Source: Pseudomonas sp. Root562
GTDB taxonomy: Bacteria > Pseudomonadota > Gammaproteobacteria > Pseudomonadales > Pseudomonadaceae
Direction of reading: 5' to 3'
Length of the DNA stretch: 64,000 nt
Assembly: GCF_001427125.1 (NCBI RefSeq)
Contig: NZ_LMGK01000012.1
Span: 117,430-181,429, forward strand
Positions 25,877 through 35,578 of the stretch are shown here, in pieces. Position 1 is the stretch's first letter, and the number at the start of each line of letters is the position of its first letter. The notes under the pieces were generated by a model. The model ran no database searches, was not told where the DNA came from, and saw only the letters and a program-made list of their open reading frames with translations. The position numbers and the translations under genes are program-made.

Positions 25877-27016
25877 ATGCCAGCTGCCTTTCCCCCCGAT
25901 TCTGTTGGTCTGGTGACGCCGCAAATGGCGCACTTCAGCGAACCCCTGGCGTTGGCCTGCGGCCGTTCGCTTCCAGCCTATGACCTGATTTACGAAACCT
26001 ACGGCACGCTGAATGCTTCAGCGAGCAACGCCGTGCTGATCTGCCACGCCTTGTCCGGTCACCACCACGCTGCCGGCTATCACAGCGTCGACGACCGCAA
26101 ACCCGGTTGGTGGGACAGCTGCATCGGCCCCGGCAAGCCGATCGACACCAGCAAGTTCTTCGTGGTCAGCCTGAACAACCTCGGCGGTTGCAACGGTTCT
26201 ACCGGCCCGAGCAGCGTCAACCCGGAAACCGGCAAGCCGTTTGGCGCCGACTTCCCGGTGCTCACCGTGGAAGACTGGGTGCACAGCCAGGCGCGCCTGG
26301 CGGATCTGCTGGGCATCGGCCAATGGGCCGCTGTCATCGGTGGCAGCCTGGGTGGCATGCAAGCGTTGCAGTGGACCATCACTTATCCGGATCGCGTGCG
26401 CCACTGCCTGGCCATCGCCTCGGCCCCCAAACTGTCGGCGCAGAACATCGCCTTCAACGAAGTGGCGCGCCAGGCGATTCTCACAGACCCGGAGTTCCAT
26501 GGCGGCTCCTTCCAGGAACACGGCGTGATTCCCAAGCGCGGCCTGATGCTGGCGCGAATGGTCGGGCACATTACCTATCTGTCCGATGATTCCATGGGCG
26601 AGAAATTCGGCCGCGGCCTGAAAAGCGAAAAGCTCAACTACGACTTCCACAGTGTCGAGTTCCAGGTTGAAAGCTATCTGCGTTATCAGGGCGAAGAGTT
26701 CTCCGGGCGCTTCGATGCCAACACCTATCTGTTGATGACCAAGGCCCTGGATTACTTTGATCCGGCAGCCAACTTCGACGATAACCTGGCAAAAACCTTC
26801 GAAAACGCCACGGCAAAATTCTGCGTGATGTCGTTCACCACCGACTGGCGCTTCTCGCCTGCCCGCTCGCGGGAACTGGTGGACGCACTGATGGCTGCAC
26901 GCAAGGACGTCTGTTATCTGGAAATCGATGCGCCGCAAGGTCATGACGCCTTCCTGATCCCGATCCCGCGTTACTTGCAGGCGTTCGGCAACTACATGAA
27001 CCGCATTACGTTGTGA
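25877..27016 (+). CDS. metX: Homoserine O-acyltransferase MetX
   Basis: A 379-residue alpha/beta hydrolase-fold enzyme that acylates homoserine to start methionine synthesis. The nucleophile is Ser157 (GGSLGG), with Asp323 (TDWRFSP) and His356 (GHDAFL) completing the triad. [13 protein letters not shown] is the family signature. MetX is often annotated as an acetyltransferase, but in Pseudomonas it is a succinyltransferase; the acyl donor cannot be read from sequence with certainty here. metW follows after 7 bases. Confidence 0.96.
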   Translation: MPAAFPPDSVGLVTPQMAHFSEPLALACGRSLPAYDLIYETYGTLNASASNAVLICHALSGHHHAAGYHSVDDRKPGWWDSCIGPGKPIDTSKFFVVSLNNLGGCNGSTGPSSVNPETGKPFGADFPVLTVEDWVHSQARLADLLGIGQWAAVIGGSLGGMQALQWTITYPDRVRHCLAIASAPKLSAQNIAFNEVARQAILTDPEFHGGSFQEHGVIPKRGLMLARMVGHITYLSDDSMGEKFGRGLKSEKLNYDFHSVEFQVESYLRYQGEEFSGRFDANTYLLMTKALDYFDPAANFDDNLAKTFENATAKFCVMSFTTDWRFSPARSRELVDALMAARKDVCYLEIDAPQGHDAFLIPIPRYLQAFGNYMNRITL

Positions 27017-27023
27017 GATAGCC

Positions 27024-27644
27024 ATGAGAGCTGATCTGGAAATCATCCAGGAATGGATCCCCGCCGGTAGCCGCGTGCTCGACCTTGGTTGCGGCGACGG
27101 TGAACTGCTGACCTGGCTGCGCGACAACAAGCAAGTCACCGGCTACGGCCTGGAAAACGATGCGGACAATATCGCCGCGTGCGTGGCCAAAGGCATCAAC
27201 GTCATCGAGCAGGACCTGGACAAGGGCCTGGGCAACTTCGCCAGCAACAGCTTCGACGTCGTGGTCATGACCCAAGCGCTGCAAGCGGTGCACTATCCGG
27301 ACAGGATCCTCGACGAAATGCTGCGGGTCGGTCGCCAGTGCATCATCACGTTCCCGAATTTCGGCCATTGGCGCTGCCGCTGGTACCTGGCGAGCAAGGG
27401 CCGGATGCCGGTTTCCGAGTTCCTGCCTTATACCTGGTACAACACGCCGAACATCCACTTCTGCACCTTCGCCGACTTTGAAGCCTTGTGTCGCGAACGT
27501 GAAGCCAAGGTCATTGATCGGCTTGCCGTGGATCAACAGCATCGGCACGGGTGGGCCAGTAAGCTATGGCCTAATCTGTTAGGTGAGATCGGTATTTACC
27601 GCGTCAGCAGCCCGGGGCTTGCAGACCACAAGGTCGCGGTCTGA
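27024..27644 (+). CDS. metW: Methionine biosynthesis protein MetW
   Basis: A 206-residue protein of the methyltransferase fold, with the SAM-type glycine motif VLDLGCGDGELL near residues 20-31 and FGHWRCRWYLASKGRMPVSE further on. MetW is required with MetX for homoserine acylation in several proteobacteria, probably by activating MetX rather than by methyl transfer. The 7-base spacing supports a complex or coupled translation. Confidence 0.95.
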   Translation: MRADLEIIQEWIPAGSRVLDLGCGDGELLTWLRDNKQVTGYGLENDADNIAACVAKGINVIEQDLDKGLGNFASNSFDVVVMTQALQAVHYPDRILDEMLRVGRQCIITFPNFGHWRCRWYLASKGRMPVSEFLPYTWYNTPNIHFCTFADFEALCREREAKVIDRLAVDQQHRHGWASKLWPNLLGEIGIYRVSSPGLADHKVAV

Positions 27645-27669
27645 TCCACCACATTCGAGGAGAACGATC

Positions 27670-28104
27670 ATGGGTCGTCTAGCGCTGTTTTTACTTACTG
27701 CCTGCCTGAGCGTCACCGCCATGGCTGCTGACACCATCAAGGGTGACCGCCAGGAAAAGTTTGGCGACGTGACGGTGCACTACAACACCTTCAACTCCAC
27801 GTATCTGACGCCCGACATCGCCAAAGCCGCAGAGCTTACCCGCAGCAAGAACCAGGGCGTCATCAATATTTCCGTGCTCAAGGACGGCAAGCCACAAATG
27901 GCTCAGGTCAGCGGCACGGTCAAGGACCTCACCAGCCAGAGCGTGAACCTGAACTTCCGCCAGATCACTGAACAGGGCGCGATCTACTACATCGCCCAAT
28001 TCCCGGTGGAGCAACAGGAAAACCGCACCTTCGACATCAAGGTGCAGACCGGTGACAAAATCCACACCATCAATTTCAACCAAGAGCTATTCCCCGGCCA
28101 ATGA
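27670..28104 (+). CDS. DUF4426 periplasmic protein
   Basis: A 144-residue protein with a signal peptide ([20 protein letters not shown]) followed by an all-beta domain of the DUF4426 family ([18 protein letters not shown]). Function is unknown. It is conserved between metW and rdgB in Pseudomonas. The start at 27670 has the ribosome site GAGGAGAA; a 29-codon upstream extension would overlap metW and is rejected. The stop overlaps the rdgB start by 4 bases. Confidence 0.9.
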   Translation: MGRLALFLLTACLSVTAMAADTIKGDRQEKFGDVTVHYNTFNSTYLTPDIAKAAELTRSKNQGVINISVLKDGKPQMAQVSGTVKDLTSQSVNLNFRQITEQGAIYYIAQFPVEQQENRTFDIKVQTGDKIHTINFNQELFPGQ

Positions 28105-28697
28105 TCAACTTCACGCATCTCGTATTGGCCAGCCATAACGCCGGCAAACTCAAGGAACTCCAGGCCATGCTCGGCGACTCGGTGCAACTGCGCTCGATCG
28201 GCGAGTTCAGCAGCATCGAGCCTGAAGAAACCGGCCTGTCGTTCGTCGAGAACGCCATCCTCAAGGCCCGCAATGCCGCGCGCATTTCCGGCCTGCCGGC
28301 GCTGGCCGACGATTCCGGGCTGGCGGTGGACTTCCTCGGCGGTGCGCCGGGCATCTACTCGGCGCGGTATGCCGACGGCAAAGGCGATGCGGCGAACAAC
28401 GCCAAGCTGCTCGACGTCTTGAAGGACGTGCCTGAAACCGAACGCGGTGCGCAGTTTGTCTGCGTGCTGGCGCTGGTGCGTCACGCCGACGATCCGCTGC
28501 CGATCCTCTGTGAAGGCCTGTGGCACGGGCGCATCCTGAACCAGGCCAGCGGCGAACACGGTTTTGGCTATGACCCGCTGTTCTGGGTGCCGGAACGCGA
28601 GTGCTCCAGCGCTGAGTTGAGCCCTGCCGACAAGAACCGGATCAGCCACCGCGCCCGTGCAATGGATCTGCTGCGCCAGCGCCTGGGCTTGAAATGA
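28101..28697 (+). CDS. rdgB: XTP/dITP diphosphatase RdgB
   Basis: A 198-residue Ham1/RdgB nucleotide pyrophosphatase that removes non-canonical purine nucleotides (XTP, dITP, ITP). Signature blocks are [12 protein letters not shown] at residues 9-20, [25 protein letters not shown] near 70 and GFGYDPLFW near 155. The ATG overlaps the DUF4426 stop and its own stop overlaps the hemW start (both ATGA). Confidence 0.96.
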   Translation: MINFTHLVLASHNAGKLKELQAMLGDSVQLRSIGEFSSIEPEETGLSFVENAILKARNAARISGLPALADDSGLAVDFLGGAPGIYSARYADGKGDAANNAKLLDVLKDVPETERGAQFVCVLALVRHADDPLPILCEGLWHGRILNQASGEHGFGYDPLFWVPERECSSAELSPADKNRISHRARAMDLLRQRLGLK

Positions 28698-29899
28698 CCG
28701 GTGAATCCACAGCATCGCCACTGATCTTCGGCGGCGATGCGCAAACGCCTCGGGCGGCGCTGTCAGTGCTGCCGCCCCTGGCGCTGTACATCCACATTCC
28801 GTGGTGTGTACGCAAATGCCCTTATTGCGACTTCAACTCCCACACTGCCAGTCCTGTGCTGCCGGAAGAAGAGTATGTCGACGCGTTGCTGGCCGATCTC
28901 GATCAGGACCTGCATGCCGTTCATCGGCGTGAGCTGAGCTCGATCTTCTTCGGTGGCGGCACGCCGAGCCTGTTCAGCGCCCAAGCCCTGGGGCGTTTGC
29001 TCAAAGGCGTGGAACAGCGCATCGCGTTTGCCGACGATATCGAAATCACCCTGGAAGCCAACCCCGGCACCTTCGAACAGGACAAGTTCGTGGCCTACCG
29101 GAAACTGGGGATCAATCGCCTGTCGATCGGCATCCAGAGCTTCCAGCAGGAAAAACTCCAGGCATTGGGCCGCATTCACAATGGTGACGAAGCGGTACGC
29201 GCTGCTGGCATGGCACGTCAGGCCGGGTTCGATAACTTCAACCTGGACTTGATGCACGGCTTGCCGGATCAGTCCCTGGAAGACGCTCTGGCGGACCTGC
29301 GCACGGCCATTGCCCTGAAACCCACGCACCTGTCGTGGTACCAACTGACCCTGGAACCCAACACCGTATTCTGGAACCAGCCGCCGACGCTGCCGGAAGA
29401 CGATACGTTGTGGGACATCCAGGAGGCAGGCCAGGCGCTACTCGCCGAGCACGGTTACGCGCAATACGAAGTCTCGGCCTATGCCCTGCCAGGTCGACCG
29501 GCGCGGCATAACCTCAATTACTGGAGTTTCGGCGATTTCATCGGCATCGGTGCCGGTGCCCACGGCAAACTCAGCCATCCGGACGGCCGCATCATCCGCA
29601 CATGGAAGACTCGCTTGCCGAAGGACTATTTGAATCCGGCGAAAAGCTTCCAGGCCGGCGAGAAAGCCCTGAACAACGATGAGATGCCGTTCGAGTTCCT
29701 GATGAACGCGCTGCGCCTGACGGAAGGCGTCGAATCGCGGCTCTATCCAGAACGTACCGGCATGCCCCTGGAAAGCCTTGCCGAAGGCCGCCGGGAAGCC
29801 GAACAAAGCGGCCTGTTGCAGGTCGAACCGTCACGTCTGGTAGCCACCGAGCGCGGACAACTCTTCCTCAACGACTTGCTGCAGAAATTTCTGACATAA
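28694..29899 (+). CDS. hemW: HemW, radical SAM heme chaperone
   Basis: A 401-residue radical SAM protein once called oxygen-independent coproporphyrinogen III oxidase-like. The [4Fe-4S] cysteines are C38, C42 and C45 (CVRKCPYC). [31 protein letters not shown] and GIGAGAHGK are conserved. True HemN has an additional N-terminal extension that is missing, so HemW, which transfers heme, is the better call. The start overlaps rdgB by 4 bases. Confidence 0.94.
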   Translation: MTGESTASPLIFGGDAQTPRAALSVLPPLALYIHIPWCVRKCPYCDFNSHTASPVLPEEEYVDALLADLDQDLHAVHRRELSSIFFGGGTPSLFSAQALGRLLKGVEQRIAFADDIEITLEANPGTFEQDKFVAYRKLGINRLSIGIQSFQQEKLQALGRIHNGDEAVRAAGMARQAGFDNFNLDLMHGLPDQSLEDALADLRTAIALKPTHLSWYQLTLEPNTVFWNQPPTLPEDDTLWDIQEAGQALLAEHGYAQYEVSAYALPGRPARHNLNYWSFGDFIGIGAGAHGKLSHPDGRIIRTWKTRLPKDYLNPAKSFQAGEKALNNDEMPFEFLMNALRLTEGVESRLYPERTGMPLESLAEGRREAEQSGLLQVEPSRLVATERGQLFLNDLLQKFLT

Positions 29900-29908
29900 G
29901 GAAATCGA

Positions 29909-30232
29909 ATGGATTTGGTACTCGACCTGCTTGCCACCGTGTCTCGCTGGAGCCGCAGCAACCTCTCGGAAATCGCCCTAGCCCTGGTGGGTTGCCTGCT
30001 GGTGCTGTTCGGTGCGGATTTCAAAGGCTGGGTCGAGCAACGCCTGGGCAGCATCGCCGGCGCCCTGCGCGTGCCGCTGATGGCCCTGTTGTGCATGGTG
30101 GGTAGCGGCGCAGCGTTGATCTACGCCACGCCATGGATCGTTCGGGGCTTGAGCCAGTTCAACAACTACAGCCTGGCGCCGGTGTTGTTGGTGGTGCTGG
30201 TACTCATCGGCGTAGTCGCGGACCGCCGCTGA
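29909..30232 (+). CDS. DUF3392 inner-membrane protein
   Basis: A 107-residue protein with three likely membrane helices (about 21-37, 53-73 and 87-103) that belongs to DUF3392, a family restricted to gammaproteobacteria and of unknown function. It follows hemW by 9 bases and is the last gene of the metX-to-DUF3392 run. A family 3 repeat lies after it. Confidence 0.88.
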   Translation: MDLVLDLLATVSRWSRSNLSEIALALVGCLLVLFGADFKGWVEQRLGSIAGALRVPLMALLCMVGSGAALIYATPWIVRGLSQFNNYSLAPVLLVVLVLIGVVADRR

Positions 30233-30245
30233 TTCCCTGGCCATT

Positions 30246-30357
30246 GATCGTTCCCACGCTCTGCGTGGGAACGCAGCCCGGGACGCTCTGCGCCCCTTTT
30301 AAAGCCGAATGCGGAGCGTCCGTTGAGGCATTCCCACGCGGAGCGTGGGAACGATCA
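30246..30357. repeat. Family 3 palindromic repeat between convergent genes
   Basis: GATCGTTCCCACGCTCTGCG and CGCGGAGCGTGGGAACGATC bound an inner pair GGACGCTCTGCG / ATGCGGAGCGTCC. It fills most of the gap between the DUF3392 gene and trmB, which converge, so it may act as a two-way terminator. Confidence 0.9.
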
Positions 30358-30370
30358 GCTATGGCGCGAT

Positions 30371-31096
30371 TTAGGACTGCTTTTCGAACTTCAGATCCCA
30401 CACGCCATGCCCAAGACGTTCGCCACGGCGTTCGAACTTGGTGATCGGGCGTTCGGCCGGACGGGGTACGCACTTGCCGTCTTCGGCGAGATTGCGATAA
30501 CCCGGCGCGACGCTCATCACTTCCAGCATGTACTCGGCATACGGTTCCCAGTCGGTGGCCATGTGCAGAATGCCGCCCACCTTCAGCTTGCTGCGTACCA
30601 GCTCAGCGAACGAAGCCTGAACGATGCGACGCTTGTGGTGACGGCTCTTGTGCCACGGGTCCGGGAAGAACAGCATCAGACGATCAAGGCTGTTGTCAGC
30701 GATGCAGCGGTTGAGCACTTCGATGGCGTCGCAATCGTAGACCCGCAGGTTGGTCAAACCCTGGGTCAACACGCCATTGAGCAGCGCGCCGACACCCGGA
30801 CGGTGAACCTCGACGCCAATGAAATCCTGTTCCGGCGAGGCTGCTGCCATCTCCAGCAATGAATGGCCCATGCCAAAACCGATTTCCAGCGAGCGTGGTG
30901 CCGAGCGACCGAACACCTGGTCGAAATCCACCGGTGCGTCGGCCAGCGGCAACACGAATTTCGCTGCGCCCTGTTCCAGGCCGCGCTGCTGGCCTTCGGT
31001 CATGCGCCCGGCGCGCATCACGAAACTCTTGATGCGGCGGTGTTGGCGCTCGTCGCCTTCTTCCGTCTGGATAGGCGTGTCGTTCGATTCAGTCAT
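30371..31096 (-). CDS. trmB: tRNA (guanine-N7)-methyltransferase
   Basis: A 241-residue SAM-dependent enzyme that methylates G46 in the variable loop of tRNAs. The SAM motif is [15 protein letters not shown] near residues 70-84; [15 protein letters not shown] follows, and the catalytic segment [19 protein letters not shown] is near 145. The start is the ATG at 31096 (a TTG precedes it). It lies 9 bases after thiG, in thiS-thiG-trmB. Confidence 0.96.
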   Translation of the reverse strand: MTESNDTPIQTEEGDERQHRRIKSFVMRAGRMTEGQQRGLEQGAAKFVLPLADAPVDFDQVFGRSAPRSLEIGFGMGHSLLEMAAASPEQDFIGVEVHRPGVGALLNGVLTQGLTNLRVYDCDAIEVLNRCIADNSLDRLMLFFPDPWHKSRHHKRRIVQASFAELVRSKLKVGGILHMATDWEPYAEYMLEVMSVAPGYRNLAEDGKCVPRPAERPITKFERRGERLGHGVWDLKFEKQS

Positions 31097-31105
31097 CAAT
31101 GGCTC

Positions 31106-31900
31106 TTACTTGATCAGACCATCCAGCGGCGAAGAGGCGCTGGCATAGAGTTTTTTCGGCATGCGGCCGGCGAGGTAGGCCAGGCGGCCCGCGACGATCG
31201 CGTGTTTCATGGCTTCGGCCATCATGACCGGCTGCCCCGCGTGGGCGATCGCCGAATTCATCAGCACCGCGTCACAGCCCAATTCCATGGCGATGGCGGC
31301 GTCGGAAGCGGTACCGACACCGGCATCCACCAACACCGGAATTTTCGCTTCCTCGAGGATGATCTGCAGGTTGTACGGGTTGCAGATCCCCAGCCCCGAA
31401 CCGATCAGACCGGCCAGCGGCATGACGGCGATGCAGCCGATTTCTGCCAATTGACGGGCGATAATCGGGTCATCACTGGTGTAGACCATCACATCGAAAC
31501 CTTCCTTGACCAGTGTTTCTGCGGCCTTGAGGGTTTCGATCACGTTGGGAAACAGGGTTTTCTGGTCGGCCAGCACTTCCAGCTTTACCAGGTTGTGACC
31601 ATCGAGCAGCTCACGGGCCAGGCGGCAAGTGCGCACGGCCTCGATCGCGTCGTAGCAACCGGCGGTGTTCGGCAGGAAGGTGTAGCGATCCGGCGACAGC
31701 ACTTCAAGCAGGTTCGGCTCGCCCTCGATCTGCCCGAGGTTGGTGCGACGCACGGCGAAGGTGACGATCTCGGCACCCGAGGCTTCGATGGCCTGGCGGG
31801 TTTCTTCCATGTCACGGTACTTGCCGGTACCGACCAGCAAACGCGACTGGTAAGTACGACCGGCCAGGACGAAAGGCTTGTCGCTACGAACGATGCTCAT
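31106..31900 (-). CDS. thiG: Thiazole synthase
   Basis: A 264-residue TIM-barrel enzyme that makes the thiazole phosphate of thiamine from deoxyxylulose phosphate, dehydroglycine and ThiS-thiocarboxylate. [22 protein letters not shown] is at residues 20-41; the phosphate-binding loops [21 protein letters not shown] and [20 protein letters not shown] are present. It follows thiS after 60 bases that hold a small hairpin. Confidence 0.97.
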   Translation of the reverse strand: MSIVRSDKPFVLAGRTYQSRLLVGTGKYRDMEETRQAIEASGAEIVTFAVRRTNLGQIEGEPNLLEVLSPDRYTFLPNTAGCYDAIEAVRTCRLARELLDGHNLVKLEVLADQKTLFPNVIETLKAAETLVKEGFDVMVYTSDDPIIARQLAEIGCIAVMPLAGLIGSGLGICNPYNLQIILEEAKIPVLVDAGVGTASDAAIAMELGCDAVLMNSAIAHAGQPVMMAEAMKHAIVAGRLAYLAGRMPKKLYASASSPLDGLIK

Positions 31901-31940
31901 GGGAAATCCTCTGTAGGAGTGAGGTACTTGCTGAATGCTG

Positions 31941-31954
31941 CGGCCTTTCGGCCG
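31941..31954 (-). promoter_or_regulatory. Small hairpin between thiS and thiG
   Basis: CGGCCTTTCGGCCG forms a 5-base stem with a 4-base loop 40 bases before the thiG start. There is no T-run. It could tune the ratio of ThiS to ThiG, or be of no consequence. Confidence 0.35.
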
Positions 31955-31960
31955 AGGCGA

Positions 31961-32161
31961 CTAGCCGCCGCCGATGGCGTGCACGACTTCGACGTTGTCG
32001 CCGTCGTTCAGGGTGGTATCTGCATGCTGACTGCGCGGGACGATATCCAGATTGAGTTCGACCGCCACCCGGCGTCCGGTCAAGTCCAGGCGGGTCAGCA
32101 GGGCCGCAACGGTTTCACCGTCGGGCAGTTCAAAGGATTCGCCGTTCAACTGAATGCGCAT
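31961..32161 (-). CDS. thiS: Sulfur carrier protein ThiS
   Basis: A 66-residue ubiquitin-fold protein that carries sulfur as a C-terminal thiocarboxylate to thiazole synthase. The chain ends in the required Gly-Gly (EVVHAIGGG). The start at 32161 (MRIQLNGE) matches the family; an upstream in-frame extension of six residues is less likely. First gene of thiS-thiG-trmB. Confidence 0.95.
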   Translation of the reverse strand: MRIQLNGESFELPDGETVAALLTRLDLTGRRVAVELNLDIVPRSQHADTTLNDGDNVEVVHAIGGG

Positions 32162-32245
32162 GCCGGATGCCGCCATCATTTTTAGGGGCTGGCATTCTAG
32201 CCCGATCAGTCAGGCCGACCCAAGCCATTCGTCAGTCACACACCT

Positions 32246-32347
32246 TGCAGGAGCGAGCCTGCTCGCGATGGATGCCAGAACAACGCGTTTAATCAGCAAG
32301 CACGCGTTATCGTTCACGTCCATCGCGGGCAAGCCTCGCTCCTACAG
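32246..32347. repeat. REPIN with unlike arms between thiS and the DUF423 gene
   Basis: The left arm (GGAGCGAGCCTGCTCGCGATG, from 32250) is of the GAGCCTGCTC type; the right arm (CATCGCGGGCAAGCCTCGCT..., 32321-32347) is of the GGGCAAGCCT type. GTTATCGTTCACGTC at 32306-32320 is the shared interior motif. Confidence 0.88.
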
Positions 32348-32350
32348 AGG

Positions 32351-32722
32351 TCAGCTCAACCGCCAGGCGGCGAGGCCCAGGCAAAACCAGCCCACCAGAA
32401 ACGCCAGCCCGCCAAATGGCGTGATGATGCCAAGCTTGCTGACTCCGGTCAGCGTCAGCACATACAGGCTGCCGGAAAACAGCAGGATGCCGATGGCAAA
32501 CGATGCACCAGCCCACGTCACAAGGCGCCCGGGGATTTGCGTGGCCAGCAACGCGACACCCAGCAACGCCAGAGTGTGCACCAGTTGATAGGTGACGCCG
32601 GTATGAAAAATCGCCAGGTACTCGGCGCTCAGACGGTTTTTCAGGCCATGGGCCGCAAACGCCCCAAGGCCGACACCGGTGAAGCCGAAAAAAGCGGCCA
32701 GCATCAGAAAGCCACGCAGCAT
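32351..32722 (-). CDS. DUF423 membrane protein
   Basis: A 123-residue protein with about four membrane helices. The start LAAFFGFTGVGLGAFAAHGLK and the LLFSGSLYVLTLTG block are typical of DUF423 (YwdK/YgdD-type small membrane proteins), whose role is not known. The start at 32722 is close to the divergent mtgA promoter. The stop lies 3 bases from the REPIN. Confidence 0.9.
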   Translation of the reverse strand: MLRGFLMLAAFFGFTGVGLGAFAAHGLKNRLSAEYLAIFHTGVTYQLVHTLALLGVALLATQIPGRLVTWAGASFAIGILLFSGSLYVLTLTGVSKLGIITPFGGLAFLVGWFCLGLAAWRLS

Positions 32723-32757
32723 GAAGAACTCCAGTCAGACTCAATCTACAGGGTCTG

Positions 32758-32763
32758 TATAAT
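32758..32763 (+). promoter_or_regulatory. Candidate -10 box of mtgA
   Basis: A perfect TATAAT sits 34 bases before the ATG at 32797. The -35 at 17 bases (TCAGAC) is poor. The position between divergent genes supports a promoter. Confidence 0.45.
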
Positions 32764-32796
32764 GGCCCGCTCCACGGGTTCGGCCAAGCCATCTCT

Positions 32797-33519
32797 ATGC
32801 TGCGTATCTATTTCCGTCGTTTCACCAAGGCCGTGCTCTGGTTCATGGGCGGCAGCGTCCTGTTGGTGCTGATCTTTCGCGTGGTGCCGCCACCGGGGAC
32901 GGCGCTGATGGTCGAGCGCAAGATCGAATCCTGGATCGATGGCGAGCCCATCGACCTGCAACGCTCGTGGAAGCCGTGGGATGAAATTTCCGATGACCTG
33001 AAAGTCGCAGTGATTGCCGGCGAAGATCAGAAATTCCCCGAACACTGGGGCTTTGACGTGAATGCGATCAAGGCGGCACTGGCCCATAACGAACTCGGCG
33101 GCTCGATCCGCGGCGCCAGCACCCTGAGCCAGCAAGTCTCGAAAAACCTGTTCCTGTGGTCCGGTCGCAGCTGGCTGCGCAAAGGCCTGGAAGCCTGGTT
33201 CACCGGACTGATCGAAGTGTTCTGGCCCAAACAGAGGATTCTCGAGGTGTACCTCAACAGTGTCGAGTGGGATGACGGTGTGTTCGGTGCCGAGGCTGCG
33301 GCCAGGCACCATTTTGGCGTCAGCGCCAAAGGCCTCAGCCGCCAGCAATCGAGCTTGCTGGCGGCGGTCCTGCCCAATCCGCGGGTGTGGAGTGCCAGTC
33401 ATCCGACGGGATACGTGGCGCGGCGCGCAGGCTGGATTCGGCGGCAGATGAGTCAGTTGGGTGGTGAGAGTTATCTGGTTGGCCTCAACGATTCGCGCCG
33501 GGCGCCTTGGGCTCAATAA
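32797..33519 (+). CDS. mtgA: Monofunctional peptidoglycan glycosyltransferase
   Basis: A 240-residue GT51 enzyme that polymerises lipid II into glycan strands at the inner membrane. It has an N-terminal anchor (about residues 13-33). The catalytic region reads VIAGEDQKFPEHWGFD near 70-85 (first catalytic Glu in GEDQKF), then GASTLSQQVSKNLFL and KQRILEVYLNSVEW. There is no transpeptidase domain. It converges on rpoH across a shared terminator. Confidence 0.96.
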   Translation: MLRIYFRRFTKAVLWFMGGSVLLVLIFRVVPPPGTALMVERKIESWIDGEPIDLQRSWKPWDEISDDLKVAVIAGEDQKFPEHWGFDVNAIKAALAHNELGGSIRGASTLSQQVSKNLFLWSGRSWLRKGLEAWFTGLIEVFWPKQRILEVYLNSVEWDDGVFGAEAAARHHFGVSAKGLSRQQSSLLAAVLPNPRVWSASHPTGYVARRAGWIRRQMSQLGGESYLVGLNDSRRAPWAQ

Positions 33520-33537
33520 CCAATAATGGGCACACAC

Positions 33538-33573
33538 AAAAACGCCCCGATCAATGATCGGGGCGTTTTTTAT
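33538..33573. terminator. Bidirectional terminator between mtgA and rpoH
   Basis: AACGCCCCGATCA and TGATCGGGGCGTT (33541-33567) form a GC-rich stem with A-run on the left and TTTTTTATT on the right, so it can end transcripts from both sides: mtgA on plus and rpoH on minus. Confidence 0.92.
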
Positions 33574-33587
33574 TGCTGGTGCCCGGG

Positions 33588-34442
33588 TTACGCGGCGATC
33601 GACACCTTGAGCTTGTTCATCGCGCTCTTCTCAAGCTGACGAATACGCTCGGCCGAAACGTTGTACTTCTGCGCCAGGTCGTGCAGCGTGGCTTTTTCTT
33701 CCGCCAGCCAGCGCTGGTAGAGGATGTCACGGCTGCGGTCGTCCAACACTTCCAGCGCTTCGTGCAGGTTGTGGTTGGAGTTGTCGCTCCAGTCGGCGTC
33801 TTCCAGCTGACGCGCCGGGTCGTACCGGTGGTCTTCCAGATAATTGGCCGGCGACTGGAACGCACTGTCGTCGTCGGCTTCGGCAGCCGGGTCGAAGGCC
33901 ATGTCGTGGCCAGTCAGGCGACTTTCCATCTCACGCACTTCCCGAGGCTCTACACCGAGGCTTTCCGCCACACGATGCACTTCCTCGTTGTTCAACCAGG
34001 CCAGACGCTTTTTCTGGCTGCGCAGATTGAAGAACAGCTTGCGCTGGGCCTTGGTGGTCGCGACTTTCACGATGCGCCAGTTGCGCAGGATGAATTCGTG
34101 GATTTCCGCCTTGATCCAGTGAACGGCAAAGGACACCAGGCGCACGCCCATTTCCGGGTTGAAGCGCTTCACGGCCTTCATCAGGCCGACGTTGCCTTCC
34201 TGGATCAGGTCAGCCTGAGCCAGGCCGTAGCCGGAATAGCTACGGGCGATATGTACGACAAAACGCAGGTGGGCGAGCACCATCTGCCGAGCCGCCTCAA
34301 GATCCTGCTCATAATAGAGACTCTCGGCCAGTTCACGCTCCTGCTCCGGCGTCAGCAATGGAATGCTGTTGACGGTGTGCACATAGGCCTCCAGGTTCGC
34401 ACCCGGGACCAGAGCATATGCAGGCTGCAAAGAATTGGTCAT
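33588..34442 (-). CDS. rpoH: Heat-shock sigma factor RpoH (sigma-32)
   Basis: A 284-residue sigma-70 family factor for heat-shock genes. Region 2 includes [37 protein letters not shown], and the RpoH box QRKLFFNLR lies near residue 132, which sets it apart from RpoD. Region 4 ends with [20 protein letters not shown]. The ATG at 34442 gives the usual length; a 53-codon upstream extension is rejected. A likely AlgU-type promoter lies about 50-75 bases upstream. Confidence 0.97.
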   Translation of the reverse strand: MTNSLQPAYALVPGANLEAYVHTVNSIPLLTPEQERELAESLYYEQDLEAARQMVLAHLRFVVHIARSYSGYGLAQADLIQEGNVGLMKAVKRFNPEMGVRLVSFAVHWIKAEIHEFILRNWRIVKVATTKAQRKLFFNLRSQKKRLAWLNNEEVHRVAESLGVEPREVREMESRLTGHDMAFDPAAEADDDSAFQSPANYLEDHRYDPARQLEDADWSDNSNHNLHEALEVLDDRSRDILYQRWLAEEKATLHDLAQKYNVSAERIRQLEKSAMNKLKVSIAA

Positions 34443-34489
34443 ACGAAAAAACCTCCGACTTACATACTCGTGCCAGTGGCACTGCGAAA

Positions 34490-34516
34490 ATTGACCGGAA
34501 ACCAAAAGACAAGTTC
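34490..34516 (-). promoter_or_regulatory. Candidate AlgU (sigma-E type) promoter of rpoH
   Basis: On the minus strand GAACTT (34516-34511), 16 bases, then TCAAT (34494-34490). The AlgU consensus is GAACTT-N16/17-TCtga. AlgU control of rpoH is established in P. aeruginosa. A perfect 6-base palindrome GTGCCAGTGGCAC (34470-34482) lies just downstream, near the expected start point. Confidence 0.55.
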
Positions 34517-34555
34517 CCCTAAAAACTGCAAGGTCAATCACGCGCAAAAAAGATT

Positions 34556-35578
34556 CTACTTCGGCGCCAACTCCCTGAGATGACGTGCGACTGCAATCCA
34601 TGCACCGATATAACCCAACAGCACCGCGCCAAGCAAGAGAGACAGACCATCGGCCACCGGTACGCCGGCCAGCGCGAAATCGCTGCCATACAAACCGGCC
34701 AGCCCGACGACCGCATCGTTCAGCCAGTCCAGACCAAACGCCAACAGCCCCCAGGAAAGCAGCCCTGCACCGAAACCATACAACGCACCCATATAGAGAA
34801 AGGGCCTGCGCACATAGCTGTCAGTGCCGCCCACGAGTTTAATCACTTCTATCTCGGTGCGGCGGTTTTCAATATGAAGACGAATGGTATTGCCTATCAC
34901 CAAAAGTAATGCAGAAACCAGAAGCACGGTCAGACCAAAGACAAAGCGGTCACCGAGCTTGAGGATGGCTGCCAGACGCTCGACCCAGACTAGATCAAGT
35001 TGCGCCTGTTGTACCCTGGGCAGTTCGGAAAGTTTTTGTCTTAATGCTTCAAGTGCAGGCTTGTCGACTTCGTTCGGCGTCACCAGGACCACGCCGGGCA
35101 GCGGGTTCTCCGGTAACTCCTTGAGCGCATCGCCCAGGCCGGACTGCTGCTGGAACTCTTCCAGAGCCTGATCACGCCCCACGTACTCGGCATCCGCCAC
35201 ACCGGGCATGGCCTTGATCTGCTCACGCAGGGATTCACCTTCAGCCGGGCTGGCTTCGAGTTGCAGGTACAGGGAGATCTGCGCCGCACGCTGCCAGGAA
35301 CCGCCCAGACGCTCGACGTTACTTAGCAAAAGTGACAGCCCCATGGGTAAGCTCAGGGCAACGGCCATCACCATGCAGGTGAAAAAACTGCCAATCGGCT
35401 GCTTGCCCAGGCGGCGCAAGCTGTCCAGCAAGCTGGCACGATGGCTTTCAATCCAGGCGCGAAACAGTGTGGCGAAGTCCGGGCCATCATCGTCATCGCG
35501 CTTTTTCTTCTGCGGCTGCGGATCGGCGGCCTTCGGGGCCACGCGCTCGGAAACCTTCGGACTGCGTGTCGCACTCAT
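34556..35578 (-). CDS. ftsX: Cell division protein FtsX
   Basis: A 340-residue membrane protein of the FtsEX complex, which couples septal ring ATPase activity to activation of murein hydrolases. A charged cytoplasmic N-terminus (1-55, with a run of Lys and Asp) precedes the first helix (about 62-84). A periplasmic domain (about 95-205) is followed by three helices ([39 protein letters not shown] and [18 protein letters not shown]). It overlaps ftsE by 4 bases. Confidence 0.95.
   Translation of the reverse strand: MSATRSPKVSERVAPKAADPQPQKKKRDDDDGPDFATLFRAWIESHRASLLDSLRRLGKQPIGSFFTCMVMAVALSLPMGLSLLLSNVERLGGSWQRAAQISLYLQLEASPAEGESLREQIKAMPGVADAEYVGRDQALEEFQQQSGLGDALKELPENPLPGVVLVTPNEVDKPALEALRQKLSELPRVQQAQLDLVWVERLAAILKLGDRFVFGLTVLLVSALLLVIGNTIRLHIENRRTEIEVIKLVGGTDSYVRRPFLYMGALYGFGAGLLSWGLLAFGLDWLNDAVVGLAGLYGSDFALAGVPVADGLSLLLGAVLLGYIGAWIAVARHLRELAPK

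Noticed and set aside
28694..29899. Coproporphyrinogen III dehydrogenase (HemN)
   Set aside because: The N-terminal extension of HemN is missing and the length is about 400 rather than about 460 residues; HemW fits better.
31901..31960. Thiamine (TPP) riboswitch near thiS-thiG
   Set aside because: The gap holds one small hairpin only and is between genes of the operon. The region before thiS also lacks the THI-box pattern.
34470..34482. Sigma-54 promoter at TGGCAC before rpoH
   Set aside because: TGGCAC is present, but the TTGC half is not at the required 5-base distance on either strand.
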